Shown: one piece after another, positions 1 through 14,100 of the stretch
How the letters are laid out: each line of letters starts with the position of its first letter
Position numbering within the stretch: the first letter of the stretch is position 1
NCBI RefSeq assembly: GCF_964340395.1
Contig: NC_135558.1
Location: forward strand, 14,857,500-14,921,499
Reading direction: 5' to 3'
DNA from: Glandiceps talaboti
Taxonomy: Eukaryota; Hemichordata; Enteropneusta; Spengelidae
DNA length: 64,000 bases
Position numbers and translations under genes: made by a program
The notes under the pieces: model-generated
What the model was told of the DNA's origin: nothing
What the model saw: the letters and a program-made list of their open reading frames with translations, nothing else
The model's database searches: none

Positions 1-467
1 AGATTACAACATTTTATCTCATTTGTGTAAGCAGCCGCTTGGGTGATGATATCCCTCTGAATATTATATGATTGGTTCATTTCCTTCAAATTCCAAACTT
101 CTTTGGATATCTCTGAGCTGTACTGTAGCCTCTTATGAGTAAATATGTGTGCTTTCATAAGGGCTGCATTGACAAAATGAAAGTACATACTATATCTTGC
201 AGATGTAGAGATCGCAAACTGTGTCCATTCAACAGCAATCGCCCATCAACCAACGTAGTATACAGGTCACAAGTCACATCAAATAACATTAACACAAAAC
301 TGTAGTTTGAGCTGACAGAGAACACATTTAATCAGTTATACTTAAACCTCAAACACACATTTACCCATAAGAGGCTGTCCATCATAAGCTCTCTGCTCCG
401 TGTGATATACCTGTCACACGCCAATTCATTTACATAATGCCCTATCCGTACCTAGCTGCCTATTACA
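1..467. other. left-edge upstream sequence, no gene seen
   Basis: No coding region is recognisable here. Parts of the sequence (about 300-465) resemble the DNA far upstream of the first exons of genes B and C (about 24400-24550 and 38000-38150). It is therefore probably the distal upstream flank of the first NXPE-like exon-1 cassette rather than part of another gene. Confidence 0.5.
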
Positions 468-739
468 TATTTTCAACCATACAATTTTCATCTTACGTAT
501 TTTACATAATGTTACAACAATTCATATATCTTTCTTTTTTTAAATATACACATACATAACTATTACATGAAATTCTTTGTCAGAGTTCGGTATGATGGCT
601 GAACAAACGTTCAGCACATTTTTGTTTTCTTTAATGTTGGGATACCGTTCGCGATTACTCAAATACTGGGTGGCCTTTTGATCTCTGTCAGTCATACCAA
701 TAATTATACTGGAATTACTGGCATTACACAGCACCATCC

Positions 740-1012
740 TGGCTTGCTTTATAATGCACAAGCATTACCTGATTTGGTGGTGTCAGTTGGAGATAATTAT
801 CGTGAAAAGAAAATTTTAAAAGAATATATGCTTACGAATTACTATAAAATGTTCAGGTTTATGTTATCCAGGCTGAATTCGACATACGTCTATCGCATTG
901 ATACTGTTAAGGTATATCCAGATCAGAAATCCACATATCTAGTATACTTAATTTCTTGTGTGCCAAACCAAAAACAATATTTATCGTTGCTTTGTGATCT
1001 GACCACTTCGTG
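740..1012 (+). promoter_or_regulatory. candidate promoter and 5' UTR, cassette 1
   Basis: A block conserved upstream of all six exon-1 copies in the window contains a TATA-like TTTATAATGCACA at 748-760, 265 nt before the ATG. The open frame that crosses this block (678-1013) is broken in the other cassettes, so I read the block as promoter plus 5' UTR and not as coding sequence. The TATA role is inferred from conservation only. Confidence 0.4.
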
Positions 1013-1108
1013 ATGTCGTCTTCACAGAAGAGGATAGTTTCAAAGGGGAAATATATTCTTTACATAATACTCATCGTGTTTGCCTTCTATGTTATAGTGG
1101 AATACGCG
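1013..1108 (+). CDS. NXPE-like: NXPE-like exon 1, upstream duplicate (alternative first exon of gene A)
   Basis: This 96-nt exon encodes MSSSQKRIVSKGKY followed by a strongly hydrophobic run of about 17 residues and ends VEYA at a consensus donor GTAAGT (1109). Basic residues before the hydrophobic run fit a type II signal anchor with a cytosolic N terminus. The exon ends in phase 0, matching exon 2 at 7466. It is identical to the exon at 2825-2920. Gene A therefore has two equivalent first exons; which one is used, or both, cannot be told from sequence. Confidence 0.75.
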
Positions 1109-1531
1109 GTAAGTGCGCAAACATTTGTTCAGCCATGCCATCTTGTACTTGCAGCAGCAAAGTTCAACGACAGAGTCTCACTTATATGTAATTAACTTCA
1201 AAGAGAACGCAATCTGGCTCAACAAAATCTTATTCACCACGCAATAGGTGTCTTCTATTCTAGAAATCACGTTTTTCACATCGATTTCATACTGATTCTT
1301 GTACGTACTGGGGAATCCAAGAGTAAAAACGTTTGCCAACTACAGGCACTTCTAGAATGTTGCACAGAAAAGTAGTCAAAGACAGATATTTGCCAAGCCT
1401 CCAGCCAGGATTGCCTCAAACCAAAACTAAGTACTTATTATTTGTTCACCAAAGCCTATGTTGTGCTTTAGTTACTCAGCACTACTGAACAGAACATTGC
1501 TCTGTAAATCAGTGCTATAAAAATTTGATTG

Positions 1532-1573
<42 letters not shown>

Positions 1574-2280
1574 ATGGTCCTTGATTTTAATTTGCCCACT
1601 ACACACTCTACAACACATAGTGCCGTGAAAAAGTAAATGAGAAATAAAACAAAATAGGGTCAACCCTTACCGGGCATCACGTATTTAGGGATACTAGTAG
1701 TACTATTGCCAGGTTTACATGCAGTCTGCGTACGTTTCGTGCAACACTGTATCATGTTATTGACCAACATCAGTCTGGCTGACAACGAACTCGCGTCTGC
1801 TATCAGAACATCCTGAAAGGGGTCTGACCACATCAATTCTTACCTAAATGTGAATAGTATAATTGAAAATTCCTATTCTGATATGGAACTGCACATATTT
1901 ATTTCATTTAAAGTGTTCAAATATGAACAGTACAAAAACAAACTGTACAATTGGTAGTTCCTTTTTTGTAACTTTTATTTACAAAGTGGAAATATTTATT
2001 GGAGGTTTACTGAACATCCTATATCATAACTGCTGGTTCTCGAAAGTTGAAAGTTTAATATTTCTAGCACCACACACTCCGTTGTTAGGCCTGATAGCAT
2101 TGGTTGGAGGGCCAAAAATGATGTACCTTCACAGGTTCACACTAACAGTATATTTCCCTTTAAGTTGTCCAACATCAAGCCACATAGTATATTACAGTGA
2201 ATTTCATCTTTTCCGTTAATATACCACGCCGAAACCAACAAGAAACTGCATATGCCACACACTTAAATAGCAAGATTCCA

Positions 2281-4080
2281 TATTTTCAACCATACAATTT
2301 TCATCTTACGTATTTTACATAATGTTACAACAATTCATATATCTTTTTTTTTAAAATATACACATACATAACTATTACATGAAATTCTTTGTCAGAGTTC
2401 GGTATGATGGCTGAACAAACGTTCAGCACATTTTTGTTTTCTTTAATGTTGGGATACCGCTCGCGATTACTCAAATACTGGGTGGCCTTTTGATCTCTGT
2501 CAGTCATACCAATAATTATACTGGAATTACTGGCATTACACAGCACCATCCTGGCTTGCTTTATAATGCACAAGCATTACCTGATTTGGTGGTGTCAGTT
2601 GGAGATAATTATCGTGAAAAGAAAATTTTAAAAGAATATATGCTTACGAATTACTATAAAATGTTCAGGTTTATGTTATCCAGGCTGAATTCGACATACG
2701 TCTATCGCATTGATACTGTTAAGGTATATCCAGATCAGAAATCCACATATCTAGTATACTTAATTTCTTGTGTGCCAAACCAAAAACAATATTTATCGTT
2801 GCTTTGTGATCTGACCACTTCGTGATGTCGTCTTCACAGAAGAGGATAGTTTCAAAGGGGAAATATATTCTTTACATAATACTCATCGTGTTTGCCTTCT
2901 ATGTTATAGTGGAATACGCGGTAAGTGCGCAAACATTTGTTCAGCCATGCCATCTTGTACTTGCAGCAGCAAAGTTCAACGACAGAGTCTCACTTATATG
3001 TAATTAACTTCAAAGAGAACGCAATCTGGCTCAACAAAATCTTATTCACCACGCAATAGGTGTCTTCTATTCTAGAAATCACGTTTTTCACATCGATTTC
3101 ATACTGATTCTTGTACGTACTGGGGAATCCAAGAGTAAAAACGTTTGCCAACTACAGGCACTTCTAGAATGTTGCACAGAAAAGTAGTCAAAGACAGATA
3201 TTTGCCAAGCCTCCAGCCAGGATTGCCTCAAACCAAAACTAAGTACTTATTATTTGTTCACCAAAGCCTATGTTGTGCTTTAGTTACTCAGCACTACTGA
3301 ACAGAACATTGCTCTGTAAATCAGTGCTATAAAAATTTGATTGTTTGATTGATTGATTGATTGATTGATTGAAATGGTCCTTGATTTTAATTTGCCCACT
3401 ACACACTCTACAACACATAGTGCCGTGAAAAAGTAAATGAGAAATAAAACAAAATAGGGTCAACCCTTACCGGGCATCACGTATTTAGGGATACTAGTAG
3501 TACTATTGCCAGGTTTACATGCAGTCTGCGTACGTTTCGTGCAACACTGTATCATGTTATTGACCAACATCAGTCTGGCTGACAACGAACTCGCGTCTGC
3601 TATCAGAACATCCTGAAAGGGGTCTGACCACATCAATTCTTACCTAAATGTGAATAGTATAATTGAAAATTCCTATTCTGATATGGAACTGCACATATTT
3701 ATTTCATTTAAAGTGTTCAAATATGAACAGTACAAAAACAAACTGTACAATTGGTAGTTCCTTTTTTGTAACTTTTATTTACAAAGTGGAAATATTTATT
3801 GGAGGTTTACTGAACATCCTATATCATAACTGCTGGTTCTCGAAAGTTGAAAGTTTAATATTTCTAGCACCACACACTCCGTTGTTAGGCCTGATAGCAT
3901 TGGTTGGAGGGCCAAAAATGATGTACCTTCACAGGTTCACACTAACAGTATATTTCCCTTTAAGTTGTCCAACATCAAGCCACATAGTATATTACAGTGA
4001 ATTTCATCTTTTCCGTTAATATACCACGCCGAAACCAACAAGAAACTGCATATGCCACACACTTAAATAGCAAGATTCCA
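2281..4080 (+). repeat. 1.8-kb tandem duplication, right copy
   Basis: This is the second copy of the block at 468-2280. Its junctions can be read directly. The common sequence ends with the same ten bases at 2271-2280 and 4071-4080. The next base after 2280 is the start of the repeat again, while after 4080 the sequence becomes unique. Confidence 0.9.
2552..2824 (+). promoter_or_regulatory. candidate promoter and 5' UTR, cassette 2 (gene A)
   Basis: This is the duplicate of 740-1012, with the TATA-like motif at 2560-2572. It sits 265 nt upstream of the exon-1 ATG at 2825. Confidence 0.4.
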
Positions 4081-7000
4081 TTTTGTTACATTTAATCTAA
4101 ATGAAATAAATCATTTAAATGTATTTCAAGTCCATGCAGTCCAGACTTTCTGGCACCAATGTTTTTATATATATATATATTATCAAACACCTGATGAAGG
4201 GCGCCTAAAATGTCCTTCGCGGTGTATATTTGATTGTCTACATAGTGGTATGCAGCGTGCGAAATTAACGCCGGTCCTTCGGCCCGAGACCAACAGATTT
4301 CCGTTCGGACCGACAGTTTTTCAGAATTACAACAACGTATCGGTCCTTATGACCGACTGAAATTTGGAGTAAATAATAACATTTATTCAAAGATATATCC
4401 AATTTCACCTACATGAATCTGATCTTGTGTTACCTATTATACTCTCGACATCATCTCGTCCAAGTCAAGCGACACAGAGCTAGCTCGCTACGTGTTGTTG
4501 TCAATGTTGATATCATGTCTACATATGACGTAGCATACAGCATTTACTTTATGAAATTATGTTAGCAAACACATGATTGACCGAATTTCTCCAATTATTT
4601 GTGTCTTGACTAATCAGAACGTCTTAGACATTCAGACCCATTTTACGCATTCAGCGCATGCGTCTTTTCCCACCATGATATAAAGTTTACTGTTCTAAGT
4701 GTATGAAACTTTTAACGTGTTTGAGACAGTTCCACCTTGTATTTATAAAGTATGTGGCGATATTTAGAAGGCAGCAATGAGCTTCCGAAGAAGAAGACGA
4801 ATTTAAACAGACACTGTGTTTAAAGGCTGGTATTAAAGCCGGTAAATGTTAGCGGGTTTCCCGATCAATTTACCGGAGTTCCCCATGTGTGTGGCCACGA
4901 TCAAAACAAACTGACGGAAAACATATAAACTACTCTGAAAATGGCGTTTTAACTAATAAAGAATGCAGGTACACTTCGTAAAATATCTTCAGTACGATAT
5001 TTTTTTTTGTAAAACAGTAAAAAAAATGCGTAGTCTGATTGCTTTCAATTTGATTCATATGATAATGTATGTCCTGTCATGTTGTAATCAACGTATAAAC
5101 TTAGAAATGTTGCATTTTTGTTGCCATTGTTTTATCTGGAAAATTACTGCATCATGCCAAACACGGGTACATATAGTGGATGACGCATTATAGTACAGTT
5201 AACATATCACGCTCTCACGTCAAAAAAACTTGCATTGTAAGACATGTTTAGCCATAGTTCTCTTCATCACGGTCAGATTTCTTACACAAACAGTCGAGTC
5301 AGAGACGATACTCAATACACCACTGTATGGTATACGGGTAGGGCTTTATGGGGGGGGGGGGGCTTCAGTACACATTTGAAGGAAGACGAAACCGCTCCGT
5401 GTCACTTTTGTGGACGGAAATTGAAATAAAGTGAATACACAGTTTTCAAGAGGGATAGTTACGCGACAAAACTTTCTGCCATGATAAAGTTGTGGGTCTA
5501 CGTTCGCTAAGAGTTGGAAAGCTACATCAGCTGTTGCGACAGACGATGAATCTGACTTTGGATATGTGATTCAGAATTTAGTGAATCGTACAGAGAGGAA
5601 GGAGAGGACTGTGATCTCTTAGAGATTGCAGATAATGCATATTTAATGATTCATTCACCCATATTATCTACAATCTATGGATATGTATTTCTATGGTGTA
5701 ATGAATACATTCAGTCTCAGACCACTATAGTCTATAGGAATAGATTATGCGAAAATGAATATTCATAGTCTCTGGGTTCATAGTTACAAATGAAAATCTC
5801 TACTCATAGAGTCAAATATTACTTGGTAGTGAATCAAAATTTACTTCCAAGTTATTTGTTGACTCTGTGAGTGGAAATTTTATGAAATAATAGTGGATAG
5901 TGAACAATTCGTTGTACTTTCTTTTACTTTAGTATATCTAAAGATATGTTGTATCATATTAAATTTCAAAATCATTTAATCTGTAAATGGAGGGTATATA
6001 AATATAGGTCGTGAACGTGAACTGCATTGAGTATGGACCAGCAGTTTTCCTTAAGGACCAGCAGTATTTGCTACATGTCGGTCCTTGTGACCAGTAGTCA
6101 TTTTCCCTTAAGTTCACACACTGGTGGTATGTGCAGTTCATTTCACTTAGACAAAATGTAGGAAGAAACTGTACTCATGTAATATTGCTATCTTAAAGTG
6201 TAGCATGTCCACTTTCCCATTGGTTTCTGTGTGGTTGTATCAAACAGAAGAGATGAACAGAATACAAAATAAATTCTCTTTTGTCAAACTGAAATTATAC
6301 AATTACAGTACAGGCACGCAAAGAGATACGGGCATTGTTTTGAAATGTACCAACAAAGTAAAATAAATCTAGCTGAGTACTTGCATCCTGTTGGACATTG
6401 AACAAATCAGATTTAATTCACAGACACTGTATATCTATGCAAAATAAACTTCATTCAAAATTCGACGTAGCCAATTTTCCAAGGCAATCAGCCGTAGGTG
6501 ATATATTGTATTATAATAATGGCACACTCCAAGTTGTCGTAAGCCAGTAGTATAAACTCAAACATCTTTATGGCCAGAAATGTCACGAATCTTCGAGATG
6601 TGCATATCTCTACAAAATGTCGTGAACTGCCTATAACCATCAACAACAGACCAGTTGAAAGCCAGAAAGCTTATCACAGCGCGCTACAACAGCACGGACA
6701 TCGCTGTGATTATGATAGCAAGTAAGAAGGAACGGTCATGGCAGCAATATGTTTTTTTTTCTGTCTGCCTGGTAGATTGTGTGGAAATTCATCAATGACA
6801 AACAAAGTATTTTATTGACTGAGCCTTATCATGTCTTTCAACCAATTATTATTGAAGTTGTTACCTTTTACCATCTGGCTCGACAAAATCACTCAATGTT
6901 ATGGTAACGTCTTCTGTCCTGCTTGACAAATCATAGTAACCTTGCTACATGTATTATGTTGGTTCATCATCATGTTAGTCAGCAGAAATAATATATATTC

Positions 7001-8039
7001 ACGGTTATACAATGAATATTCATGATATATGTTTTACACCGTCGGGATAGGCTCTTAGGAGTTATGAATATTCATTGTGCTATCACGAATATATTATTTC
7101 TGCTGACTTCGATGATGGCCCATAGCAAATACATTTTATAAAGGCATTAGATCAACTTGATGTTTTTTCTGAAATCACAACTAATTGTAGGTGATGTAAA
7201 ATCATGAAATGACTCTCCAAATCCTGCATGACAATTAAAATGCCATTTTTTTCCCTTGGGTGTTGTTCTCCTTTCAGTAACAAAAACAGACTTCATATAG
7301 GTTGTAGTTTCAATCTTTTTCAAGAGTATTATTATATTAAGTGAAATATTAAGTGAAAGCAAATTAAAGTTGTTTATTACTCAAATTGGAAACATAAGTA
7401 AAGATCTGTCATCCATATTGTAAATTTAAAACTAATTCTTACAATGTTAATATCGTTCTTTCCAGAAAATTACAAGGAATGTAGTGTCTTATACACAAGT
7501 TATTAAAGCACCAGTCCAGAAACTTGCAGACCTGGCTTCGCAAATGAAACCAAACTTAGTAGACGTCAAGGAGAAAGAGTCAATCTCCCGCAATGATCAT
7601 TTTCCGTACATAAATTATAGTCACTTTGGGATGGACTGGATTGGCATCATTAAGGAATTTGAGTGGTCTTACGGTAATTTGAATCGAGGTGACACCGTTC
7701 AAAAGGATTTAACTCCGTTTGAAGCAGAAATTAATTCCTTTGGATTAACGTCTATCTCCGAATCAAAGTAAGAAAATTATGAAATGTTATCTCTTTACTT
7801 TCTTTCATGTCGCAATTTTATTATAGACCTGAAATCAAAATTATATGTCTAAATGTTGTGTCTGTGCTATCATGAATGGTGGGATTCAGAAAAATGTATT
7901 TCTGCTTTTGTATGTATGTATGTATGTATGTATGTATGTATGTATGTATGTATGTATGTATATGTCTCTGCACACTTAATCGCTCCACCAATCCCTCTGT
8001 AAATCTGTCAGTCTGTCTGTCTGTCTATCTATCTATCTG

Positions 8040-8101
<62 letters not shown>

Positions 8102-11100
8102 ACACACACACACACACACACACACAGCTCTCTCTCTCTATCTTTTTTCTTTCTGTTTATAGGTTACTAGATCCTTTCTTGAAATGCCATCACTTGTGTA
8201 TTTCAGATTATCACTAGTAGGGGACAAGGCCTTCAGGAAGGGTGATTACATTCAAGTCATTATGGAAGCCTATGATGAGTATGGTAATAGACGCTTACGT
8301 GGAGGAGACTTTCTACAAGGCTTGATGACAAATGAAAATCTCGGTACAAGAACTACAGGGAGGGTATTCGATTACGGCAACGGCACCTACAGCATATATT
8401 TCTATGCTGCTTGGAGAGGGGATGCAAGCATAACCATTCACTTAGTACGCCATCGAGAGGCCATCTTGTACCAAAAGTTTTTAAATAGCTTTGAAAACAA
8501 ACGTCTTGGGTTCACGGCAAATTTCACCGATGGTAAACTAAAAGAAATAACAAACTGCTCTCTGACAAATGGCCTTGGAATGTGGCAGGATAAATGTGGT
8601 TTTGTTAGCCCTTCGTCTTTAGGGAAAACAGCCTTTATTTGTGAAAAGCCGGAGACATTATCTTGTGAAGACCTCAACAGCACATCTCATAACCTTGGTG
8701 ACATGAATATTAATACAGCACAGGATATGCAGGGAATGTCGTATCTTTTCGAAACGTAAGTACAGATGTAGTGAACAGAATTTTTGCAACAATTGTAGTG
8801 TTGAGCCGACTGACTCTTATTGAAGCCGCCGATCCTAAAAAAAATTAATTCAAAAAAGTAAAAGTGTGATAATTTACTTATATTTCCCATGTAAGCTTAT
8901 ATTTTCCTGCCAATATATCGCATGTTACTTTTTTGACTCCTGAGAGTGAATCTATGTCATTTCAACCCATGGCAACACAGGCTGCATAACGGTAGTGGTA
9001 AACGGTAGCGCAAACTGGCCTCCGATAACCGTGAATGCCTCGTTACGGGCCGTTCGTTTAGACTGTGTGCGAGGGCAGAACTCGCACGGTAAAACTGGGT
9101 CTACACGAATGCACTGATTGCCACACCAATCGTACGGAACAAAGAAACCAGAAAAACCCTGGAACAACTCGATAAACCAAAAATCTACCTCACAGAGGTA
9201 TACGAGGAAATATTTCCCCAATGAAAGAAATAGGTTTTAACCGAAATAGAAGGAAAATAGAGGTAAGCAAGAGATTAGTTCACCAGCACAAGAAATACGC
9301 TGTTCACTGCATGCCGTCTTCAACCAGAGTCCCCGGACGGAAGGGGTGGTTGCCAATGGTTACCAACCTCACGTGACCAAGTCTCCACCTCCTCGCAACT
9401 GACTGACATACCCAAATAGTCGGATAACCGTACCTAGAATCAGGGATCTTTTACATTTCTCAGCCAGATACTAATAGTATAGGACTGGACACAAGTGACT
9501 ACTGAGGGCGCTAAAATGTCCCAAATATTTCGTAACAACTCCCCCCGACCAGACCTGTGCATGTCCTCATGCACAAAAGGTTGACAAAAATTATTAATCT
9601 TATATTAAACTGTACTAAATGATCCAATCTCAAGATTACTCAGGGTAACAAGCCCTCCTGTTCTGTTCAAACTAAATGTAAGAATCTGTCGTGTAAAAAC
9701 CCATACAAAAACTTAACTGTGGGTACCACATACAACTTTCAGAGTAAAGTGTGTCGTACAGTCGTTGTCAACATGCAACTTCTCAGTAATCAGACGTTTA
9801 AATTCACCGATAAAGGGTGGTGGCGGTGGGGATTCGGACCCTCTATGACTAATCTAGTTCAGCACTTAGATGTCCCATCACCTGTCCCAATGCAAAAACA
9901 GTATCCACATTACGCTTCAGCTGGCAAGACCAACCCGCAGCAATGGGATGCACCATTTTAGTAAGAACTGCATATAAACTTGCCTGACACTAAGCAAAAT
10001 CTACCTATTGCACTTGAAATCCAGACAGCAAGGTACTTCCACAAGAGGTAAAGGGAAAGGTGGAAGGTAGAGTTATTATAGGTGCGGGTATATAAACAGG
10101 TCTATCACACTGCAATTACATACCACCCAAAGACAATAGAGGGCGTAAACTGCAAGGCAAATGTTATCTGGCATATGGCAAGGGCTCATGCAAATAGTGT
10201 ACACCACCCACAATTTCACCCATTACATTGAAGTCTAACTTGTATAAAGTCGTGCCAGGCCATACCCATGGCGTTATTATACTACCTGACTAGTTAGATG
10301 CCTCCAGGCCAATTGCATACTCCAGCAATTCTAATAGACCAATAGAGACAGATATAGAGATAAGAGAGTAGAAACTTATCATTTACTTTGCTGTACTTTG
10401 TTCTGATGTAGTCAACTCGATGAAACAAGTACAATAGTGAGCTGCCTTTTTTCTTTCAGTCGGTAAATGTCGATTGTCGGGAAGAAAAATAATAACCGAT
10501 GATTACTCATCCACCAATCACTCTGATCCTATATTAGGATCATATCCATGACTGAACATCACTGTTTCACCAGTCTGCCTGGAAACATGTGACTACCATG
10601 GACTACACCGACGTCCACCAAGCGTAACTATTCATCAAGTAACACTCACTGTGACTAACCTTCGCAGGGACGTCAAACCCTGAAGGGAGAGACTTACAAT
10701 CTCCCTGGTTACGAGGTGTACTTTTCTATGGCTTATAGATCACTTGTACAGCTCCACCAGAGCTGTATGTTGCTAACTCTTCCCATGCTTGTTTCACGGC
10801 CTTGTCTACCAAAACCATAATGGTCTACACATTTCCTCTCTCTCCTTGGATACCTCCTGTGCCTGACCTTGTCATCCATTTGCTGACTATTTGCATTCTT
10901 AGGCAGTGCCGTAGGAACACAAAGTGGAGATTCGTCAACAACCGGACTTTTGTCACCATTGGTCATTTCACAATCCACCGCCAGATCACATGGTGTACTA
11001 GTAACACTTTCCATCGTATCCAGAGCACTGACTTCATTCTGGCCACAATCCAAGTCATCTTTCTCTACTTTACCAGTGTCCAAATGACTGTCTAACCCAA

Positions 11101-14100
11101 GGTTGATCTCAGTTGAATGACCTTTCACCTCATTTATGTCACTGTCATATGTTACAGTGTCTTTGATGGGGTCAGTGACCTTACTTTCGTCACCCACATT
11201 TCATGTTAATAGAGCTGGGTCAGTGGGTTTACCGACATGGATGCGTTCATCCTGTGGTACAACTTTAGCTTTGTCCAACCAGGGAATCAGAACTTCCCCC
11301 TGATATTGCTTTAGCTTTTCATGGTGAACTAGCTTTGGTTTACTTCTAGGGCTGAGCTGTATCCGGTACACCTGGTCGGACAGTTTGCTTGTAACCAGAT
11401 ATGGCCCTTCAAAAGCCAACTGTAGTTTTGGTGCGTAACCTTCTTTCCTTCGCTTATCTTTCAACCAAACAAAGTCCCCAACTTAAAAAGTATTCCTAGT
11501 TGCGAAACGATCATACAAACGTTTCTGTCGCCTAGCTGTGCCATTCAACTGTGTTCTCGCATGTTCGTATGCATGTTCTAATTTTTCCCTTAAGTCAGCT
11601 ACATACATGTAGTCAGAGTTGGTAGCCCCTTTGGAGGTTCTACCGGTGTTACTGCCATCCGGGGTAGTGCAACTCCCTCCCAAACATCATCATATTAGGT
11701 GTTTCCCCAGTAGATGGATGCACACTGCTACGATATGCAAAAGTGGCCAAACTGATGTTCTCATCCCAGTCTGATTGATGTTTCAGGGGATCCATATAAG
11801 CTCTTATATAACGGACCAGGGTGTGATTAAACATTTCGACCTGTCCGTCACTTTGCGGGTGCCGAGGGGTAGTGTAGGTTTTATTCACCCCCAGCAAATC
11901 ACACACCTCCCTGAAAATATTTGAAATAAAAGTTCTGCCCTGGTCACTATGGCATTCCAGGGGCATGCCAATACGACTGAGGAAATTATCCGACAGCACT
12001 TATGCAATTGTGGTAGTCTCCTCATTAGGAATTGGATAGGCCTCCATCCACTTGGTGAAGTAATCACCAACAACCAGTATCTTTTTATTACCTTTACTAT
12101 ACTTTCCGGAAAGCGTCCCACCACATCGATGGCTATGCGTTCAAGAGCTGCACCAACAACATAAGTTTTTAGAGGGGCTCTCTTCTTTCCAACAACTGAC
12201 TTATTTTTAGCACATACATTACACAATCGAATGTGACTTCGCACGTCGATAGACATCCCATACTAATAGTTTTGTTTTTGCAAGTGTTCGCCCAATACCG
12301 GCATGACCACCAAATTTACTATCATGAAAAGTCCCCAATACTAGCTTCACAAAGATTTTTGGCAAAATGATTTGCCACCTCACTAATTTTCCGTCAGCTG
12401 CTTCCCATAGCTTGTATAGTATACCATTACATGTACCCTGAGTTGGGAATATTGGGACCAATATGTCTTCAAAGCTGGTGACTTGTGAGAAATATCCTCC
12501 CAAATTGGTCGAGGTTCACCACTCTCCACATGTCTCATTACTAGACCAATATTTGGATCCTCCAATTGTTGTTTCCTCAACTCCTCCACTGACCAAAGAG
12601 TCTCATGGTCAATGACCTGTTTACTATCTAAGCTAAATTCAGCTTCCCGTTGCTTGGATTCAGCAATCGGGCGCTTGGTGGACACTTTATGCGCATTACA
12701 CCTATTTGGATGAAGGCGTCCCTCCACCCAAGGCCACCCATTGTTAAATTCGCTGGGAATGACCCCCACCCTTGAAGCCTTACGACTGACAAGAACACCT
12801 TCAGAAACTAAATCCTGACTTTCCGACCTGTTTGACTCAATTTTTGAATTATCAGTTACCATAATTGTATTTGTATGACTTTCCTTGTAGTGATCCCTAC
12901 CACACTGCTTATAGTACTCCACAGGAATACGACTCAAGGCATCTGCATTCAGATGCTTTTTACCAGGCCTGTGTTCAACTTTAAACTTATACTGGCCCAG
13001 GATCTCTAACCAGTGGGCCAACTGTCCCTCGGGGTTCTTAAATTTTAGCAGCCAAACCAAAGAGGCATGATCTGTCCGAATGGTAAACTCTCTACCAAGC
13101 AAGTATTGCCTGAAATATTTCACATATTCTACTATAGCTAATTGCTCTTGGCGCGTCACAAAGTAATTTCTCCCTGCTTTACTCATGACTTTACTAGCAA
13201 AGCAGATAGGTCTCTCCACCCCTCTTGTATCTGACTCAACACAGCTCCAATACCCACTTTGCTGGCATCTGTATTAAGAATGAAATCCCCTTGTGAAGAT
13301 GGAAAAGCCAACACTGGCGAAGATGTCAATTCTGTTAAACATTGACAAAGTGAACATCCTTGATACAGAAACCGGGCATTTTGAGCAAGGAGTGAGAGTA
13401 GAAGCCATTTACATGCAGGCAAACCAACCAACAGAGACGGAGGACATTACAATCTTCCATGCACCTATGATCCTTTACAATTAGTACACTCACATGTTCA
13501 ATCTGTTGGTAAAGGCTAAAGCAGGCAGTCGAAAATGTCTGGTAACAATAACGCATTTGTATGTTATTTTACTTTACTTTACTTTATCCGAAAGCAGCCA
13601 TGCCCCGGCACACTTTATGATAAGCACTTCAGTCATGTATTGAATTTTATGGAATTTAAATTTCTTTTTGCAATTCAGACAATTCCAAAACTCTACTATT
13701 GGAAATCCAATAACAATAACAATTCAAGGTAAGCATATGTATTAAATGTTCCTAACACAAAGTATTAGAAAATTGTGATAAGAATTTTAAAAATGGCGAA
13801 TATCTATATTGAACGAGGCTGATTATATGCTTGCACATACTCATACATAATGTCCGCAATGGACATAGTAATAGTTTATAATAATGTAATGTATGATAAA
13901 ATGTTGAAAAAGGATGACATTGAATTATTCATTTGAAGTTAGTTTTGATTGCAAGCTGATTACAACATTGATATTGAACACGAGAAGTATGCATCAAAAT
14001 AAGATTAGAGAACAGTTTTGAAAATAAGAAGCAACAAACTGCAAATATGTCACCTGCCGACACACTATGACTTTAATGAATACTGGTAGTTTTTGACTAA

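Larger units (their letters stand above)
468..2280 (+). repeat. 1.8-kb tandem duplication, left copy (promoter plus exon 1)
   Basis: This block is repeated almost base for base at 2281-4080. The differences I see by eye are a 1-nt change in a T run near 535, a T/C difference near 654-660, and three fewer GATT units in the microsatellite of the second copy. Each copy carries the conserved upstream block, exon 1 of an NXPE-like gene with its splice donor, and the first kilobase of intron 1, including a LINE/SINE-like 3' end finishing in a GATT microsatellite (about 1525-1572). The near identity means the duplication is recent, or that it is a haplotype-derived assembly duplicate. Confidence 0.9.

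Noticed and set aside
678-1013. 111-codon open frame upstream of exon 1, repeated at 2490-2825
   Set aside because: It lies in the conserved promoter/5' UTR block, and the equivalent sequence upstream of the other first exons (for example 15430-15715, 24780-25090) is frame-shifted and interrupted. The two open copies are only the same recent duplication.
1863-2219. 118-codon frame in intron 1, repeated at 3663-4019
   Set aside because: Open only because both copies are the same recent duplication. Related intron sequence in genes B and C (about 25740-25920, 40100-40280) does not keep the frame.
4250-6140. A complete DNA transposon in gene A intron 1
   Set aside because: The ends are only loosely inverted and no transposase is seen; the evidence is too weak for more than an unassigned insertion.
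9719-9961. 80-codon plus-strand frame
   Set aside because: It lies inside the minus-strand LTR fossil and shows no family resemblance.
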